A stretch of DNA of 64,000 bases, from the NCBI RefSeq assembly GCF_024710845.1, contig NZ_JANJTZ010000042.1, positions 62,001 through 126,000 on the forward strand. The letters are read 5' to 3'. Shown here in pieces: positions 9,487 to 19,098 of this stretch. A program made the translations under genes and the position numbers. The stretch is from Mesorhizobium sp. GTDB lineage: Bacteria; Pseudomonadota; Alphaproteobacteria; Rhizobiales; Rhizobiaceae. The notes below the pieces were generated by a model that worked only from the letters and a program-made list of their open reading frames with translations, made no database searches and was not told where the DNA came from. Within the stretch, counting starts at the first letter, position 1; every line of letters begins with the position of its first letter.

Positions 9487-11084
9487 TCCGCTGCCTCCGA
9501 AGCCGTTTCATCCGAAAAGTCGCTGGCGAAGCCGGCATTGCCGAACGAGGTCCAGCCGCCATCGACATAGAGGATCGAGCCGTTGATGTAGGAGGCTTCT
9601 TCGGACGCAAGGAAAAGCGTCGCGTCGGCGATGTCTTCCGGACGGCCGAGGTCGCCCATCGGGATGCGGCGGCGGATCGCGGCGGCGTCGATGCGGCCGG
9701 ACTGTTCGAGCGCGGCGACGCCGGGCGTGCGGATGTATCCGGGCGCGACCGTCGCGATGCGTATTCCGACGGGTCCGAGTTCGGCCGCCATGCAGCGGGT
9801 CAGGATGTCGATGCCCGCCTTCGACGCGCCATAGGCGTGACGCGGGGCGAAAGGCAGGAACGTGTTGATCGAGCCGGTATTGACGATGACGCCGCCCGAT
9901 CGCATCGACTTCACCGCCTCGCGGGCGCAGAGGAAGGCGCCGGTAAGATTTATGTCCAGCACCTTCTCAAGATCTGCGGCGGTCTGCTCAATCGCCGGAA
10001 CGAACACGTCCGAGATCGCGGCATTGTTGGCCAATATGTCGAGGCCGCCGAAGCGCTGGCGGATCATCGCGAACAGGGCGACGACCTCCGCCTCGGACGA
10101 GACATCAAAAGCATGCGCGAGATGCGCGGGGCCAAGCGATTCCGCGACGGCCGCCGCTCCGTTTCCGTCGCGGTCCGCCACGATGACCGTGTCGCCGTTG
10201 GCGGCGAATTTGCGCGCGACGGCCTCGCCGATGCCCTTCGCGCCGCCGGTCACCAGAACGACGCGCGCCGCCTTCGATGCGGCGGGCCGGTTGAGTTCGA
10301 GGTCGGGCGTGCCGTCTACCGGCGGATGCGCATCGCCCGGCTGGTTGAACGACATCCAGCCGCCGTCGACCGCGAGAACCGAGCCGGTGATGTAGCGGGC
10401 GCGGCTGGACGCCAGGAAATGCAGCGCGGCGGCCATCTCGTCGGGCCTGCCCATACGGCCCATCGGCACGCGGCGGCGCACGGCGGCGAGATCGGCCTTT
10501 CCGGTGCGCTCCAGTTCGGCGACCATCGGCGTGCGGACGTAACCCGGCGCGACGGCGCAGACCCGGATGTCCTTCGAGGCCCATTCGCAGGCCAGCGACT
10601 TGGTGAAGGAGATCAGCCCGGCCTTGGACGCCGAGTAGGCATTGCGGCGGGGATTGCCCAATACGCCGGCGAGCGATGCAGTGTTCACGATCGCGCCGCC
10701 GTGCGGCATGCGCTTCGCGGCCTCGCGCGCCATCACGAATGGGCCGATCAGATTGACCGAGAGCGTGCGGCGGAACAGATCGACGCCGGTGTCGACCGTC
10801 GGAGTCATCGTCGGGCCGAGCGCGGCGTTATTGATCAGCACGTCGACACGGCCATAACGCGCCGAGATCCGGTCGAACATCGCCACGATCTGGGCTTCGC
10901 TGCCGATGTCACACTCCTCGCCGCTATGTGCAGCGCCAATGGAGGCGGCGAGTTCCTGCACGCCGGAGCCCGCCTGGTCCACGGCGATGATCGTGTCACC
11001 GTCGCGCAGGAAGGCGGCGACGAGTTCGCGGCCGATGCCGCCGGCCGCTCCGGTAATGACGACAACGCGTCCCGATCTGTCCAT
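9483..11084 (-). CDS. Two-domain short-chain dehydrogenase/reductase fusion
   Basis: The 533-residue protein consists of two complete classical SDR domains in tandem, each the length of a normal SDR. The first (about 1-250) has TGAAGGIG at 11-18, NNAA at 85-88, Asn111, Ser137 and the YSASK pair Tyr150/Lys154. The second (about 272-520) has TGGAKGIG at 279-286, NNAA at 353-356, Ser405 and Tyr418/Lys422 in YGASK. Both catalytic sets are intact, so each half should be an active NAD(P)-dependent dehydrogenase. About 20 Pro/Asp-rich residues link them. It sits between the flavin reductase and the small unknown gene in one operon. The fusion could couple two successive alcohol oxidations. Confidence 0.92.
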   Translation of the reverse strand: MDRSGRVVVITGAAGGIGRELVAAFLRDGDTIIAVDQAGSGVQELAASIGAAHSGEECDIGSEAQIVAMFDRISARYGRVDVLINNAALGPTMTPTVDTGVDLFRRTLSVNLIGPFVMAREAAKRMPHGGAIVNTASLAGVLGNPRRNAYSASKAGLISFTKSLACEWASKDIRVCAVAPGYVRTPMVAELERTGKADLAAVRRRVPMGRMGRPDEMAAALHFLASSRARYITGSVLAVDGGWMSFNQPGDAHPPVDGTPDLELNRPAASKAARVVLVTGGAKGIGEAVARKFAANGDTVIVADRDGNGAAAVAESLGPAHLAHAFDVSSEAEVVALFAMIRQRFGGLDILANNAAISDVFVPAIEQTAADLEKVLDINLTGAFLCAREAVKSMRSGGVIVNTGSINTFLPFAPRHAYGASKAGIDILTRCMAAELGPVGIRIATVAPGYIRTPGVAALEQSGRIDAAAIRRRIPMGDLGRPEDIADATLFLASEEASYINGSILYVDGGWTSFGNAGFASDFSDETASEAAE

Positions 11085-11129
11085 GTGCAGCTCCTCCCGG
11101 GGGTCGGCGAATTCATAGCGATTGAAGGC

Positions 11130-11630
11130 TCAGCCGATCGCGGCGAGCCGCCGGAACGAGCCGTCGCGATAGAGCAAGGCTTCCTCGTCGAGCGACGTGA
11201 CCCCGACGACACGGCCGAAATAGATGTGATGCGTTCCGGAAGGCACCTTTTCGATGACCCGGCAATCGAAGGTCGCCACGGCACCGTCGAGCACGGGCGA
11301 GCCCGTCGCCAGCGAGATCCATCGGCCGTCGGCGAAGCGCTCCTCGGGGCTCAGTTTCGATGTCGAGAAAAGGCGTGCGACCTTGTGCTGTTCGTCCGCC
11401 AGGAAATTGATCGCAAACGCGCCGCTCTCGTCGATCAGGCCATCGGCCGTGGCACTGCGATTGATGCACACGAGCATCGTCGGCGGCTCGGCGGACACCG
11501 AGCAGACCGCTGTCGCCGTCAGCCCGTTGCGCGCCCTGCCGGACCGTGCCGTGATTACGGCCACCGACGAAGTCACCTGCCGCATCGCCGTCTTGAAATC
11601 GGCCTCATTGACGCTGTCGGAAGCAGGCAT
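11130..11630 (-). CDS. Flavin reductase (HpaC-like), partner of the LLM oxygenases
   Basis: This NAD(P)H:flavin oxidoreductase of the split-barrel family would supply free reduced FMN to the neighbouring luciferase-like enzymes. The core begins FKTAMRQVTSSVAVIT, continues with NGLTATAVCSVSAEPPTMLVCI and AFAINFLADEQ, and ends with HHIYFGRVVGV, all family landmarks. With the ATG at 11630 (GGAGG eight bases upstream) the protein is 166 residues, normal for the family. An alternative ATG at 11726, also with a GGAG, would add 32 low-complexity residues. It lies in the ten-gene operon between the NTF2-like gene and the SDR fusion. Confidence 0.88.
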   Translation of the reverse strand: MPASDSVNEADFKTAMRQVTSSVAVITARSGRARNGLTATAVCSVSAEPPTMLVCINRSATADGLIDESGAFAINFLADEQHKVARLFSTSKLSPEERFADGRWISLATGSPVLDGAVATFDCRVIEKVPSGTHHIYFGRVVGVTSLDEEALLYRDGSFRRLAAIG

Positions 11631-11851
11631 CTCCGTGACCTCCGAACTGCGCTCAGCGCCATGCGCGAGCGAGCGCGCCTGCACTGGAGAATGAGGGACC
11701 GGAAGCGCGTTGTGGGCGGTGGCCATGGTCGAACTCCGTCGCGGGAACGCGAAACCCTTCGCCTGTCCGCCTCGAGAGCATTGTGGCCGACGACCTGTCG
11801 CGTTCAAGCAATACAATCATGTGACGGCAACATTCATATTCTTGAATAGCA

Positions 11852-12373
11852 TCAGTCTTTTAGAAGCGCGTAGACGGGATCGTTCGGGTACGCCGCACCG
11901 ACAGGCTGGCGAAGCCCGAAACGCTCGGCATCCGATCCTTCGGGCGGCGTCTGCTCCTCGACCCAATCGTAGACGACCGTTCGCTGTGCGACCCGCCATT
12001 CCCCGCCCCGCTTCTGGAAGGCATCGCAATAGCGCCCCACGAGCAGGAACTGTCGAACGACGCCGTCCTTGGCCGGGCCGCGCTGCAAGGCGTTGAAGTA
12101 GGTCTCGACGCGTGCGTCGGTTGCGCCGCGGAACTCGATCAGGATGTTGGAAACCTGATGGATGTTGCGCGGGTTGGTCTTGAAAACGCCGAGCGCCATC
12201 TGAATGAAGCCCTCGACCGGTCCCGAATAGGCGCCGTGTCGGTCGGTTGCGTCGGGCCAGTAGGAACTGCGAAGCGCCGCCTCGTCGCCACGGTCGATGC
12301 CGCGGCAATAGCGGTAGAGGCAGTCACGGATCGCTTCGCGGTCGAGCAGTTCCGTCAGTCGAGCCTCGTCCAT
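11852..12373 (-). CDS. NTF2-like (SnoaL-type) family protein
   Basis: This 173-residue cone-shaped alpha+beta barrel protein begins with [28 protein letters not shown], typical of SnoaL_4 domain proteins. The block [19 protein letters not shown] follows, and the strand [23 protein letters not shown] closes the barrel. Members include dehydratases, isomerases and dioxygenase small-subunit-like proteins in aromatic, terpene and steroid catabolism. Tyr, Asp and His residues in the N-terminal part could form a pocket, but no reaction can be assigned. It is 10 bases from the acyl-CoA synthetase gene in the same operon. Confidence 0.75.
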   Translation of the reverse strand: MDEARLTELLDREAIRDCLYRYCRGIDRGDEAALRSSYWPDATDRHGAYSGPVEGFIQMALGVFKTNPRNIHQVSNILIEFRGATDARVETYFNALQRGPAKDGVVRQFLLVGRYCDAFQKRGGEWRVAQRTVVYDWVEEQTPPEGSDAERFGLRQPVGAAYPNDPVYALLKD

Positions 12374-12383
12374 CTTTCTCTCC

Positions 12384-14498
12384 TTAAGCCTCGCGGCGGG
12401 CCGGCACGATCAGGGCGTCGAGGGCAATGACGCCCTTGCCCTTCTCCATCACCCGAACCGGATTGAGGTCGATGCTCTCGACCGTATCGGCATTGGCGGC
12501 CGCGAAGGCCGACAGGGCCGACAGCATTCTCGCAAGCGCATCAATGTCGGATGGAGGGGCTCCGCGTACGCCTTCCAGCATCGCGAAGCCGCGGATCTCG
12601 CGGATCATGCGATGAGCTTCGGCCACGTCGAAGGGAGCGGCGCGGAAGGTGACGTCCTTCAACACCTCCACAAACACGCCGCCCAGGCCGAACATCACGA
12701 CCGGTCCGAAGGCCGGATCGCGCACGACGCCCGCGATGATCTCGACGCCGCCCGAGATCATCGGTGAAACCAGGATTCCCTCGATGCGGGCGTCGGGCCG
12801 CTTCTCCCGGGCGCGGGCGAAGATCGTTGCGGCGGCCTCGCGCGCCTCGGCTTCGTCCTTCACCCCGACGATGACGCCACCGATCTCGGTCTTGTGGGCA
12901 ATGTCGGGCGACGAGATCTTGAGCACGACCGGGAAGCCGACCGAGGCGGCGACTTTTCCGGCGTCGTCGCCTTGCCTAACTAGCCCCTCCTTCGGGAAGG
13001 TGACGCCCGCGGACGCCAGGATTGGCTTGGCTTCGCGCTCGCTGAGCGCCTCGCCCGAAAGCGCAACCTTCTTTCCCGGCGCAAGGTCGGACCGGCTGGC
13101 CGCGGCGCGGTCGAAGCTCTCCTTGAAGTGCACCATCGCGCCGAGCGTCTTCATCAGCGCCGAACCGTCCTGGGCGACGATGAAGCCCTTGTCCTCGTAG
13201 GTGCGGACGATCTCGTCGGGCGCGGTCATGGTCAGCGCCATGATCGTGTCGCGCGAGGCGGCGGCCGCCGTCTCCAGCGCCTGCCGCAGCTTGCCGGAGA
13301 AGGTGGGGCTCGCCGGCCCGCTGCCGAAGATGCCGGCGAAGAAGCCGTAGTCGCCCTTCTCGAGCATGGCCGATATGAAGCTCGTCATCAGCGGCAGGTC
13401 GGTGACGGCCTGGGCCGTGGCGTCGACGGGATTGACCGGCGAGGCATAGGGCAGCATCGCCTTCAACTCCTGCTGCGCCTTTTCCGGCATCGGCTTGACG
13501 TCGAGCCCGGCGGTCTCCGCGTCGTCGGCCATCTGGATGCCAAAGCCGCCGGACATGGTGAAGATGCCGAGCGAATTGCTCTTCGGATAAACGCCGCGCG
13601 AGCAAGCGGCTGCGATGTCGATCTGTTCGGCTGTCGTGGAGGCGCGCCAGACGCCGTATTGGCGGAACACGGCGTCGAAGACCGCGTCGGAACCGGCCAA
13701 TGCCGCGGTGTGCGAACTGACCGCATGCGCGCCGACCTCGGAGCGGCCGACCTTCATGAACACGATCGCCTTGCGGCGCTCGCGTGCGATCTCCAGCGCT
13801 TCGATAAAGGTGTCCCGGTCGCGGATGCCCTCGGCGTAGGCCATGACGACGTTGACGTCCGGCTGCTCGACCATCCAGCGCAACGCTTCCGCGACATTGA
13901 TGTCACACTCGTTGCCGGTGGTGACGAGGTAGTTCATGCCGAGGCCGCGCAAGCGGGCGAGATACATGAGATGCGAGCCGTAGGCGCCGCTCTGCGAGAC
14001 GATACCGATCGGGCCCGGGGTGACGAGGCCGCTGTCCAGCATGGCCGAGAAGGTGCCGTAGAAACCGATCGAGGAGTTGAAGACGCCGAGGCAATTGGGG
14101 CCGAGAAGCCGCATGCCGGAGGCGCGCGCGATGCCCACCAACTCGTCCTGCATCGCCCGGCCGGCCTCGTCGGTCTCCGCGAAGCCCGCCGAGAAGACGA
14201 TCGCCGCCTTGACGCCCCGCTCGGCGCAATCGCGCACCGCCTGGACGGTGGCGGCCGCCGGCACGGCAAGGATCGCAACATCGGGCGCGGCGGGAAGATC
14301 TCCGAGGGAGGCGTACGCCTTCACGCCCTGCACGGTCTCGCGCTTCGGGTTGACCGGATAGATGCCGCCAGCGAACCCGCTCTCGCGCAGGTAACGAAGC
14401 GGGCGTCCGCCGATGCGGGTGACGTCGTCGGATGCGCCGACGAGGGCCACCGACTTCGGCGACAGCAGGGCGGAGATGGAACCGGTGCGCGTCAGCAT
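12384..14498 (-). CDS. ADP/NDP-forming acyl-CoA synthetase (acetate--CoA ligase family)
   Basis: The 704-residue protein fuses the alpha- and beta-type domains of ADP-forming acyl-CoA synthetases. It has an N-terminal CoA-binding Rossmann domain ([19 protein letters not shown]), succinyl-CoA-ligase-like domains with the phosphohistidine loop [11 protein letters not shown], and a C-terminal ATP-grasp domain (about 480-700) including [21 protein letters not shown]. It would convert a carboxylic acid plus CoA and ATP to an acyl-CoA. In this cluster it probably activates a ring-opened acid for beta-oxidation. Its start directly abuts the stop of the lactonase-like gene, indicating tight coupling. 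Confidence 0.92.
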   Translation of the reverse strand: MLTRTGSISALLSPKSVALVGASDDVTRIGGRPLRYLRESGFAGGIYPVNPKRETVQGVKAYASLGDLPAAPDVAILAVPAAATVQAVRDCAERGVKAAIVFSAGFAETDEAGRAMQDELVGIARASGMRLLGPNCLGVFNSSIGFYGTFSAMLDSGLVTPGPIGIVSQSGAYGSHLMYLARLRGLGMNYLVTTGNECDINVAEALRWMVEQPDVNVVMAYAEGIRDRDTFIEALEIARERRKAIVFMKVGRSEVGAHAVSSHTAALAGSDAVFDAVFRQYGVWRASTTAEQIDIAAACSRGVYPKSNSLGIFTMSGGFGIQMADDAETAGLDVKPMPEKAQQELKAMLPYASPVNPVDATAQAVTDLPLMTSFISAMLEKGDYGFFAGIFGSGPASPTFSGKLRQALETAAAASRDTIMALTMTAPDEIVRTYEDKGFIVAQDGSALMKTLGAMVHFKESFDRAAASRSDLAPGKKVALSGEALSEREAKPILASAGVTFPKEGLVRQGDDAGKVAASVGFPVVLKISSPDIAHKTEIGGVIVGVKDEAEAREAAATIFARAREKRPDARIEGILVSPMISGGVEIIAGVVRDPAFGPVVMFGLGGVFVEVLKDVTFRAAPFDVAEAHRMIREIRGFAMLEGVRGAPPSDIDALARMLSALSAFAAANADTVESIDLNPVRVMEKGKGVIALDALIVPARREA

Positions 14499-15407
14499 TC
14501 AGGCGATTTCCGTCTTGTTGCTCTCAAGCGCGGATTGTCCGAAGCGGGCTTCGGGAAGCCCACGGACGCCGAGCCCGTCGATGGCGAAGAGCATGCCGCC
14601 CTCGGGGTGCTTCGATATCGCCCGGCCGGAGCCGGAATCCTTGATCGACGTGACGAAGAGCGTGGAAAGATCCGCCCCGCCGAAGGCAATGCAGGACGGC
14701 ATGTCGGTCGGCGCATCGATCATCCGGTCAAGCGAGCCGTCGGGCAGGAAGCGGGCGATCTTGCCGGTCTGAATGAGGCAGACCCAGATACCGCCCTCGG
14801 CGTCGACCGTGGCACCGTCGGGACCGGACCCATACGGCTCGGTGTCGATCAGGACGCGGTAGCCCTTCAGCGGCGCGTCGTCGGTCGAATAGTCGTATGC
14901 GCGGATCTTCCGTTCGAGACTGTCGGCGAAATACATGGTCGCGCCATCCGGGCTGAAGCAGAGCGCATTGGAGATACGGATGCCTGTGGCAAATGCGTCG
15001 GCGCGCCCGGTCGCGTCGACACGGTAGAGCCTGCCGAGCGGATCGGCGTGGATACCCATCGAGCCGCACAGGAACCGCCCTTGCCGGTCGTTCTTGCCGT
15101 CGTTGAAACGCACTGCAGGATCAACCGGGTCGGGCCGGAATACAGGCGAGAAGGTACCTGTCCCGAGGTCAAGACGATAAATACCGTCGACCAGCCCCGC
15201 GACGAGCGTATCGCCGGCGCCAAGCGCTATCGAGCCCACGGTGGACGGACATTGCCAGGAATGGAAAGCGCCGGTCTCTGGATCATGCGCGCGGATCAGA
15301 CGCGAGACGCCATCGACCCAGTAGAGGCGCTGGCGCCGGCCGTCCCATACTGGGCTTTCGCCCAGAAGGTCCGCCTTGGCCGAGACACGGCTCACTCGAA
15401 ACGACAT
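14499..15407 (-). CDS. SMP-30/gluconolactonase-like lactonase
   Basis: The 302-residue six-bladed beta-propeller belongs to the SMP-30/LRE family, whose members hydrolyse sugar and other lactones with one divalent metal. Candidate metal ligands are visible in the standard places: Glu in GESPVWD near residue 17, Asn in RFNDGKND, Asn in ISNALCFSPDG and the following Asp. No signal peptide is present, so it acts in the cytoplasm. The neighbours suggest hydrolysis of a lactone produced by a Baeyer-Villiger-type oxygenase, which is inference. The gene follows an intra-operon terminator after the binding-protein gene. Confidence 0.85.
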   Translation of the reverse strand: MSFRVSRVSAKADLLGESPVWDGRRQRLYWVDGVSRLIRAHDPETGAFHSWQCPSTVGSIALGAGDTLVAGLVDGIYRLDLGTGTFSPVFRPDPVDPAVRFNDGKNDRQGRFLCGSMGIHADPLGRLYRVDATGRADAFATGIRISNALCFSPDGATMYFADSLERKIRAYDYSTDDAPLKGYRVLIDTEPYGSGPDGATVDAEGGIWVCLIQTGKIARFLPDGSLDRMIDAPTDMPSCIAFGGADLSTLFVTSIKDSGSGRAISKHPEGGMLFAIDGLGVRGLPEARFGQSALESNKTEIA

Positions 15408-15434
15408 CCGCCGGGGCCTTTCGATCGATGCGTT

Positions 15435-15473
15435 GGAAAAAGAGCGGCGGAGAGGCCAAAACCCCTCCGCCGC
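15435..15473 (-). terminator. Intra-operon terminator after the binding-protein gene
   Basis: The stem GCGGCGGAG/CTCCGCCGC (15444-15452 with 15465-15473) has a 12-base loop. On the minus strand it is followed by TCTTTTTCC. It lies 13 bases downstream of the solute-binding-protein stop and upstream of the lactonase gene. It should make the binding protein more abundant than the downstream enzymes. Confidence 0.75.
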
Positions 15474-15485
15474 AGGCTTGGGAGC

Positions 15486-16712
15486 TTACTTGACGAGCGG
15501 GCAAGCGCTTTCGGCAACCGGCCGCCAGACGTCTTCGGCCGGGATGGTGGCCGTGACGGTGTAGTAGTCGTAGGGCTGCTTGACGTCCGCCGGCGCCTTG
15601 ATGGTCACGGCATACATCGGACGCATCACCTGGCCGTCGGCGCGGATCTTGACGTCCTTCATCTGGAAGTCGTTGACCGGCAACTCGTGCATCTTGGCGA
15701 CGACCTTCTCGCCGTCGTCGGTACCGGTCTCCTTGACCGACTTCAGGTAGTGCGTGATCGCGCTGTAGGTACCCGACATGGTCTCGTTCGGGATACGGTC
15801 GCGGAAGCGCTTCTTGAATTTGTCGGCGAAGGCGCGGGTCTCGTCGTTCAGGTCCCAGTAGCCGGGGGTGACGATCGACATGCCCTTTACGGCCTCGAGG
15901 CCGATGCCGTGGACCTGGTTGATCTGCAGGCCGAGCGCGACGACCTTCTGGCCGCCTGCCTGGATGCCGAATTCTTGCGCCTGCTTCACCGCGTTGGCGA
16001 AGTCAGAGCCCGAATTCGCCAGCACGATCACCTTGGCGCCGCTCGCCTGGGCTTGAAGCAGGTATGACGAGAAGTCGTTGGAGTTCAGCGGATGTAGCAC
16101 CGAGCCCAGCACCTTGCCGCCGCCTGCTTCGATGAACTTGGTCGCGTCGGCCTGCCAGGTCTTGCCGAAGGTGTAGTCGACGGTGATGAAGTAGAAGGAG
16201 TCGTTTCCAGCCGCGAGCATCGACTTGATGACGCCCTTGGCGAGCGAATAGGTGTCGAGAACCCACTGCGTTCCCATCGGCGAGCAGGCATCGTCGGTCA
16301 GCGCCGAGGAGGCGGTGCCGGCCAGCATGTAGGGCTTCTTCTTCTCGGCCATGATCTTCTGGATGGCGAGCGCGATCGACGAGGCCGAGCCGCCGACGAT
16401 GGCGTCGACGCCTTCCTGGTCAACCCACTTCTGCGCGATCGCCGCGCCGATGTCGGGCTTGTTCTGGTCGTCTGCGATGACCAGTTCGATCTTCTTGCCG
16501 TTGACCTCGCCGCCGAAGTCCTCGATCGCCATCTTGGCGGCCTCGACCGTGCCCGGGCCACCATTGTCGGCGTAGGGGCCGGACTGGTCGTTCATCACGC
16601 CGATCTTGACGACATCGCCGGAGATCTCCTGGGCAAGGACTGCCCCCGCCGACAGGATGGTCGAGGCGGCGAGCAATGCCCCCACGACCGCGAAACGACT
16701 GGATTTCTGCAT
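15486..16712 (-). CDS. ABC transporter substrate-binding protein, Liv (branched-chain amino acid) type
   Basis: This periplasmic binding protein has 408 residues including a signal peptide (MQKSSRFAVVGALLAASTIL, cleavage near VLAQ). The mature protein begins with ISGDVVKIGVMNDQSGPYAD, the normal start of Peripla_BP_6 proteins. The ATG at 16712 follows GGAGGAAATCAC. Proteins of this group in catabolic clusters often bind aromatic or alicyclic acids rather than amino acids. No binding protein accompanies the Liv permeases and ATPases at 19.9-23.3 kb, so this one very probably serves them. A terminator follows the gene. Confidence 0.93.
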   Translation of the reverse strand: MQKSSRFAVVGALLAASTILSAGAVLAQEISGDVVKIGVMNDQSGPYADNGGPGTVEAAKMAIEDFGGEVNGKKIELVIADDQNKPDIGAAIAQKWVDQEGVDAIVGGSASSIALAIQKIMAEKKKPYMLAGTASSALTDDACSPMGTQWVLDTYSLAKGVIKSMLAAGNDSFYFITVDYTFGKTWQADATKFIEAGGGKVLGSVLHPLNSNDFSSYLLQAQASGAKVIVLANSGSDFANAVKQAQEFGIQAGGQKVVALGLQINQVHGIGLEAVKGMSIVTPGYWDLNDETRAFADKFKKRFRDRIPNETMSGTYSAITHYLKSVKETGTDDGEKVVAKMHELPVNDFQMKDVKIRADGQVMRPMYAVTIKAPADVKQPYDYYTVTATIPAEDVWRPVAESACPLVK

Positions 16713-16797
16713 GTGATTTCCTCCACTTGCGCTCCCCGGGGTCATTTTCCCGCCCCCTGAAGCTGGTTGCACACCCGGCGCCTGCCGCCGGCTGATC

Positions 16798-17556
16798 TCA
16801 CGAAAATGCGAACGTCATCGCGCCGTCGACGAGCATCATGTCGCCGCTGATCCAGCTCGATTCATTGCCGGCCAGGAAGACCGCGGCGTTGGCGATGTCC
16901 TCGGGCTCGCCGAGCCGTCCGAGCGGCACCTTCTGGCGCCGCCGCTCCCAGCCGGCCTCGTCGACCACGAGATTGGCGCCGTCTGTGCGAGTCGACCCCG
17001 GCGCGATGGCGTTGACGCGGATATTCAGCGGGCCGAACTCGGCGGCGGCCGAGCGGGTCGAGGCCTGGACCGCCGCCTTCACGGAGCTGTACATGATACC
17101 GTTCTTGAACGCGATCAGGGCCGCCGGCGAGGCGATGTTGATGATCGAGCCGCCACCGGCCTTCTCCATCTGCGGCACGATCGCCTGGTAGCCCCAGATG
17201 ACGCCCTTGAAGCCGACGTCGATCATCAGGCCGATCGTCTTCTCATCCTGCTCCAGCAGCGAGCCGTAGCGGTTGAACATCGCGTTGTTGACCAGGATGG
17301 TCGTCGGGCCGAATGCCTCCTTCAGCTTCGCCGCCGCTGCGAAGACATCCTCGCGCTTGCCGACATTGCCGACGAGCGGGATCGCCCTGCCCCCGGCTGT
17401 TTTGATCGCATCCGCGGCTTCCGCTGAGATTTCGGGCTTCAGGTCGAGCACGCCGACGGCGGCTCCTTCGCGGGCGAATGCCTCGGAGATCGCCCGGCCT
17501 ATGCCGCGGCCTCCGCCGGTCACCAGCGCGACGCGCCCTTCGAGCCTTCCACCCAT
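16798..17556 (-). CDS. Short-chain dehydrogenase/reductase
   Basis: This classical 252-residue SDR has the cofactor motif TGGGRGIG near residues 13-20, NNAMF, the serine in INIASPAAL, and the YSSVK catalytic pair. It ends in DGAMTFAFS. The start at 17556 has the strong ribosome-binding sequence GGAAGGGAAG. The Asp in GVLDLKPE after the second strand suggests a preference for NAD(H). It sits between an LLM monooxygenase and the binding protein in one operon, consistent with oxidation of an alcohol intermediate. The substrate is unknown. Confidence 0.9.
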   Translation of the reverse strand: MGGRLEGRVALVTGGGRGIGRAISEAFAREGAAVGVLDLKPEISAEAADAIKTAGGRAIPLVGNVGKREDVFAAAAKLKEAFGPTTILVNNAMFNRYGSLLEQDEKTIGLMIDVGFKGVIWGYQAIVPQMEKAGGGSIINIASPAALIAFKNGIMYSSVKAAVQASTRSAAAEFGPLNIRVNAIAPGSTRTDGANLVVDEAGWERRRQKVPLGRLGEPEDIANAAVFLAGNESSWISGDMMLVDGAMTFAFS

Positions 17557-17594
17557 GAACTTCCCTTCCAAAACTGCGTCGTGGTTCTATGCGC

Positions 17595-18908
17595 TCAGCC
17601 GGCCTTGGCCGCCTTGGCGAAGGTTTCGCGCGAGGCCATCGGGATGGCGCCGCCGCGCGTCGGATCGGCATAGGTCCCGCCGGCCGCGGCGTAGTCCTTG
17701 CCGGCGCGCCGCTCGAGGACGATGCCGATGGATTCGACGTTGGGGACGTCCTGCGGCGCGAGCTCGGCCATGCGCGACTTGCGCGCCAGCGCCTTCTCGA
17801 TGAAGGGGGCGAGTTCCTCGTCCTTCTTCTGGACGCGCTCGTCCTCGCGCTCCTTCAGCACCGGCATGACCTCGCTGGCGAAGAGTTCAAGCGACTCGCA
17901 GATATGCTCGTGCCTGTTCATCCCGGACTGCTGGATGAAGATCATCTGGTCGATGCCGACATCCGCATAGCTCTTCAGGTGCTCGCGCACGCTCGCCGGC
18001 GTGCCGATCGAGCCGGAGCCGGGCGTCTCCTTCATGTCGTCCTTGATGGTGAGGAAGCGCTTCCACAGGTTGGTCACGCCCGGCTTGTGCTCGCCGTAGA
18101 CCGCATAGTGGGCGATCGAGTAGCCGAAGAAGCGGAAGCCATCGAGGCCGCGGCGGATCGCCTCGTCATGGTTCTCATGCACCATCATGCCGTTGAGCGT
18201 GGCGAAGTTGGCGTTGACCGCGTGGCCGATCGGCACGCACTCGTCGGATTTGATGAGGGCGTAGTATTCGTCGCGCCAGAGCTTCGCCTGGCTCGCCTCG
18301 ACGAAGCCGAAGACCAGCGCGCCGACGCCGTGGCGGGCGGCGCGCAGGATGCTTTCGCGGCGCGAGCAGGCCATCCAGATCGGCGGATGCGGCTTCTGCA
18401 CCGGCTTCGGCACGACGTTTCGCACCGGCATCGAGAAGAACTGCCCCTCGTACCCCGGATACGGGCGCATCGACATCATGTTGGCAGTCTGCTCGACGCC
18501 TTCGCGCCACATCGCCGTCTTCTGCTCCGGCTCAATGCCGAAGCCGTGCATCTCGATCAGGGAGCCGGATTCGCCCGTGCCCCATTCGACGCGGCCGCCG
18601 GACACGAGATCGAGCGTCGCAAGGCGCTCGGCGACGCGGGCGGGATGATTGTATTTCGGCGATGACAGGCAGATGCCGTGGCCGATGCGCATGTTCTTCG
18701 TGCGCTGCGAGACCGCGCCCAGAAAAACCTCCGGAGCCGAGGAGTGCGAATACTCTTCGAGAAAGTGGTGTTCGACCTCCCACATGTGGTCGAAGCCGAG
18801 CCTGTCGGCGAGCTCGATCTGGTCCAGCGCATCGTTGAAAAGCTTGAGTTCGCTCCCCTCCTCCCAAGGCTGGGGGAGCTGATGTTCGTAGAACACTCCG
18901 AGCTTCAT
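17595..18908 (-). CDS. LLM-class flavin-dependent monooxygenase, first gene of the ten-gene operon
   Basis: The 437-residue luciferase-like protein begins MKLGVFYEHQLPQPW and has the family's VEHHF segment at about 45-49. GHGICLSSPKYNHPARVAERLATLD and GRVEWGTGESG follow, lining the flavin site. It is longer than the paralogue at 8.1 kb and only distantly similar to it. A C-terminal charged helix (DERVQKKDEELAPF) extends beyond the barrel. The ATG at 18908 has a GGAGGAAACC upstream; a longer in-frame extension lacks family similarity. It heads the operon and faces the IclR gene across 190 bases that contain an inverted repeat. Confidence 0.9.
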   Translation of the reverse strand: MKLGVFYEHQLPQPWEEGSELKLFNDALDQIELADRLGFDHMWEVEHHFLEEYSHSSAPEVFLGAVSQRTKNMRIGHGICLSSPKYNHPARVAERLATLDLVSGGRVEWGTGESGSLIEMHGFGIEPEQKTAMWREGVEQTANMMSMRPYPGYEGQFFSMPVRNVVPKPVQKPHPPIWMACSRRESILRAARHGVGALVFGFVEASQAKLWRDEYYALIKSDECVPIGHAVNANFATLNGMMVHENHDEAIRRGLDGFRFFGYSIAHYAVYGEHKPGVTNLWKRFLTIKDDMKETPGSGSIGTPASVREHLKSYADVGIDQMIFIQQSGMNRHEHICESLELFASEVMPVLKEREDERVQKKDEELAPFIEKALARKSRMAELAPQDVPNVESIGIVLERRAGKDYAAAGGTYADPTRGGAIPMASRETFAKAAKAG

Positions 18909-19057
18909 GGTTTCCTCCGGAACGCGGGCGATCCCTGTCGGGTCGCCCGTCTTGTTCTTGCGTCGAGCCGTCGCATTCGAGGCGCCGGACTTGACTGCGG
19001 GCACCATGTCATGCGCAGTCTTTCGAGGCCATAAGCATTGCGTACGTGCTGCGCAGT

Positions 19058-19071
19058 TTCACCAGTGTGAA
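19058..19071. promoter_or_regulatory. Candidate IclR operator 1, TTCAC-N4-GTGAA
   Basis: The perfect inverted repeat TTCACCAGTGTGAA lies 27 bases before the iclR start and about 150 bases before the divergent LLM operon. The same pattern is at 26543 and 28302. A CTGCGCAG palindrome lies immediately beside it at 19049-19056. Confidence 0.6.
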
Positions 19072-19098
19072 TAACGCGAGAGCCGGGAGGAGCGGACA

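Noticed and set aside
13128-16067. A 979-codon open frame on the plus strand opposite the acyl-CoA synthetase, lactonase and binding-protein genes
   Set aside because: It spans three well-supported minus-strand genes, is rich in Arg, His, Asp and Gly as expected from GC-rich antisense sequence, and contains no recognisable domain.
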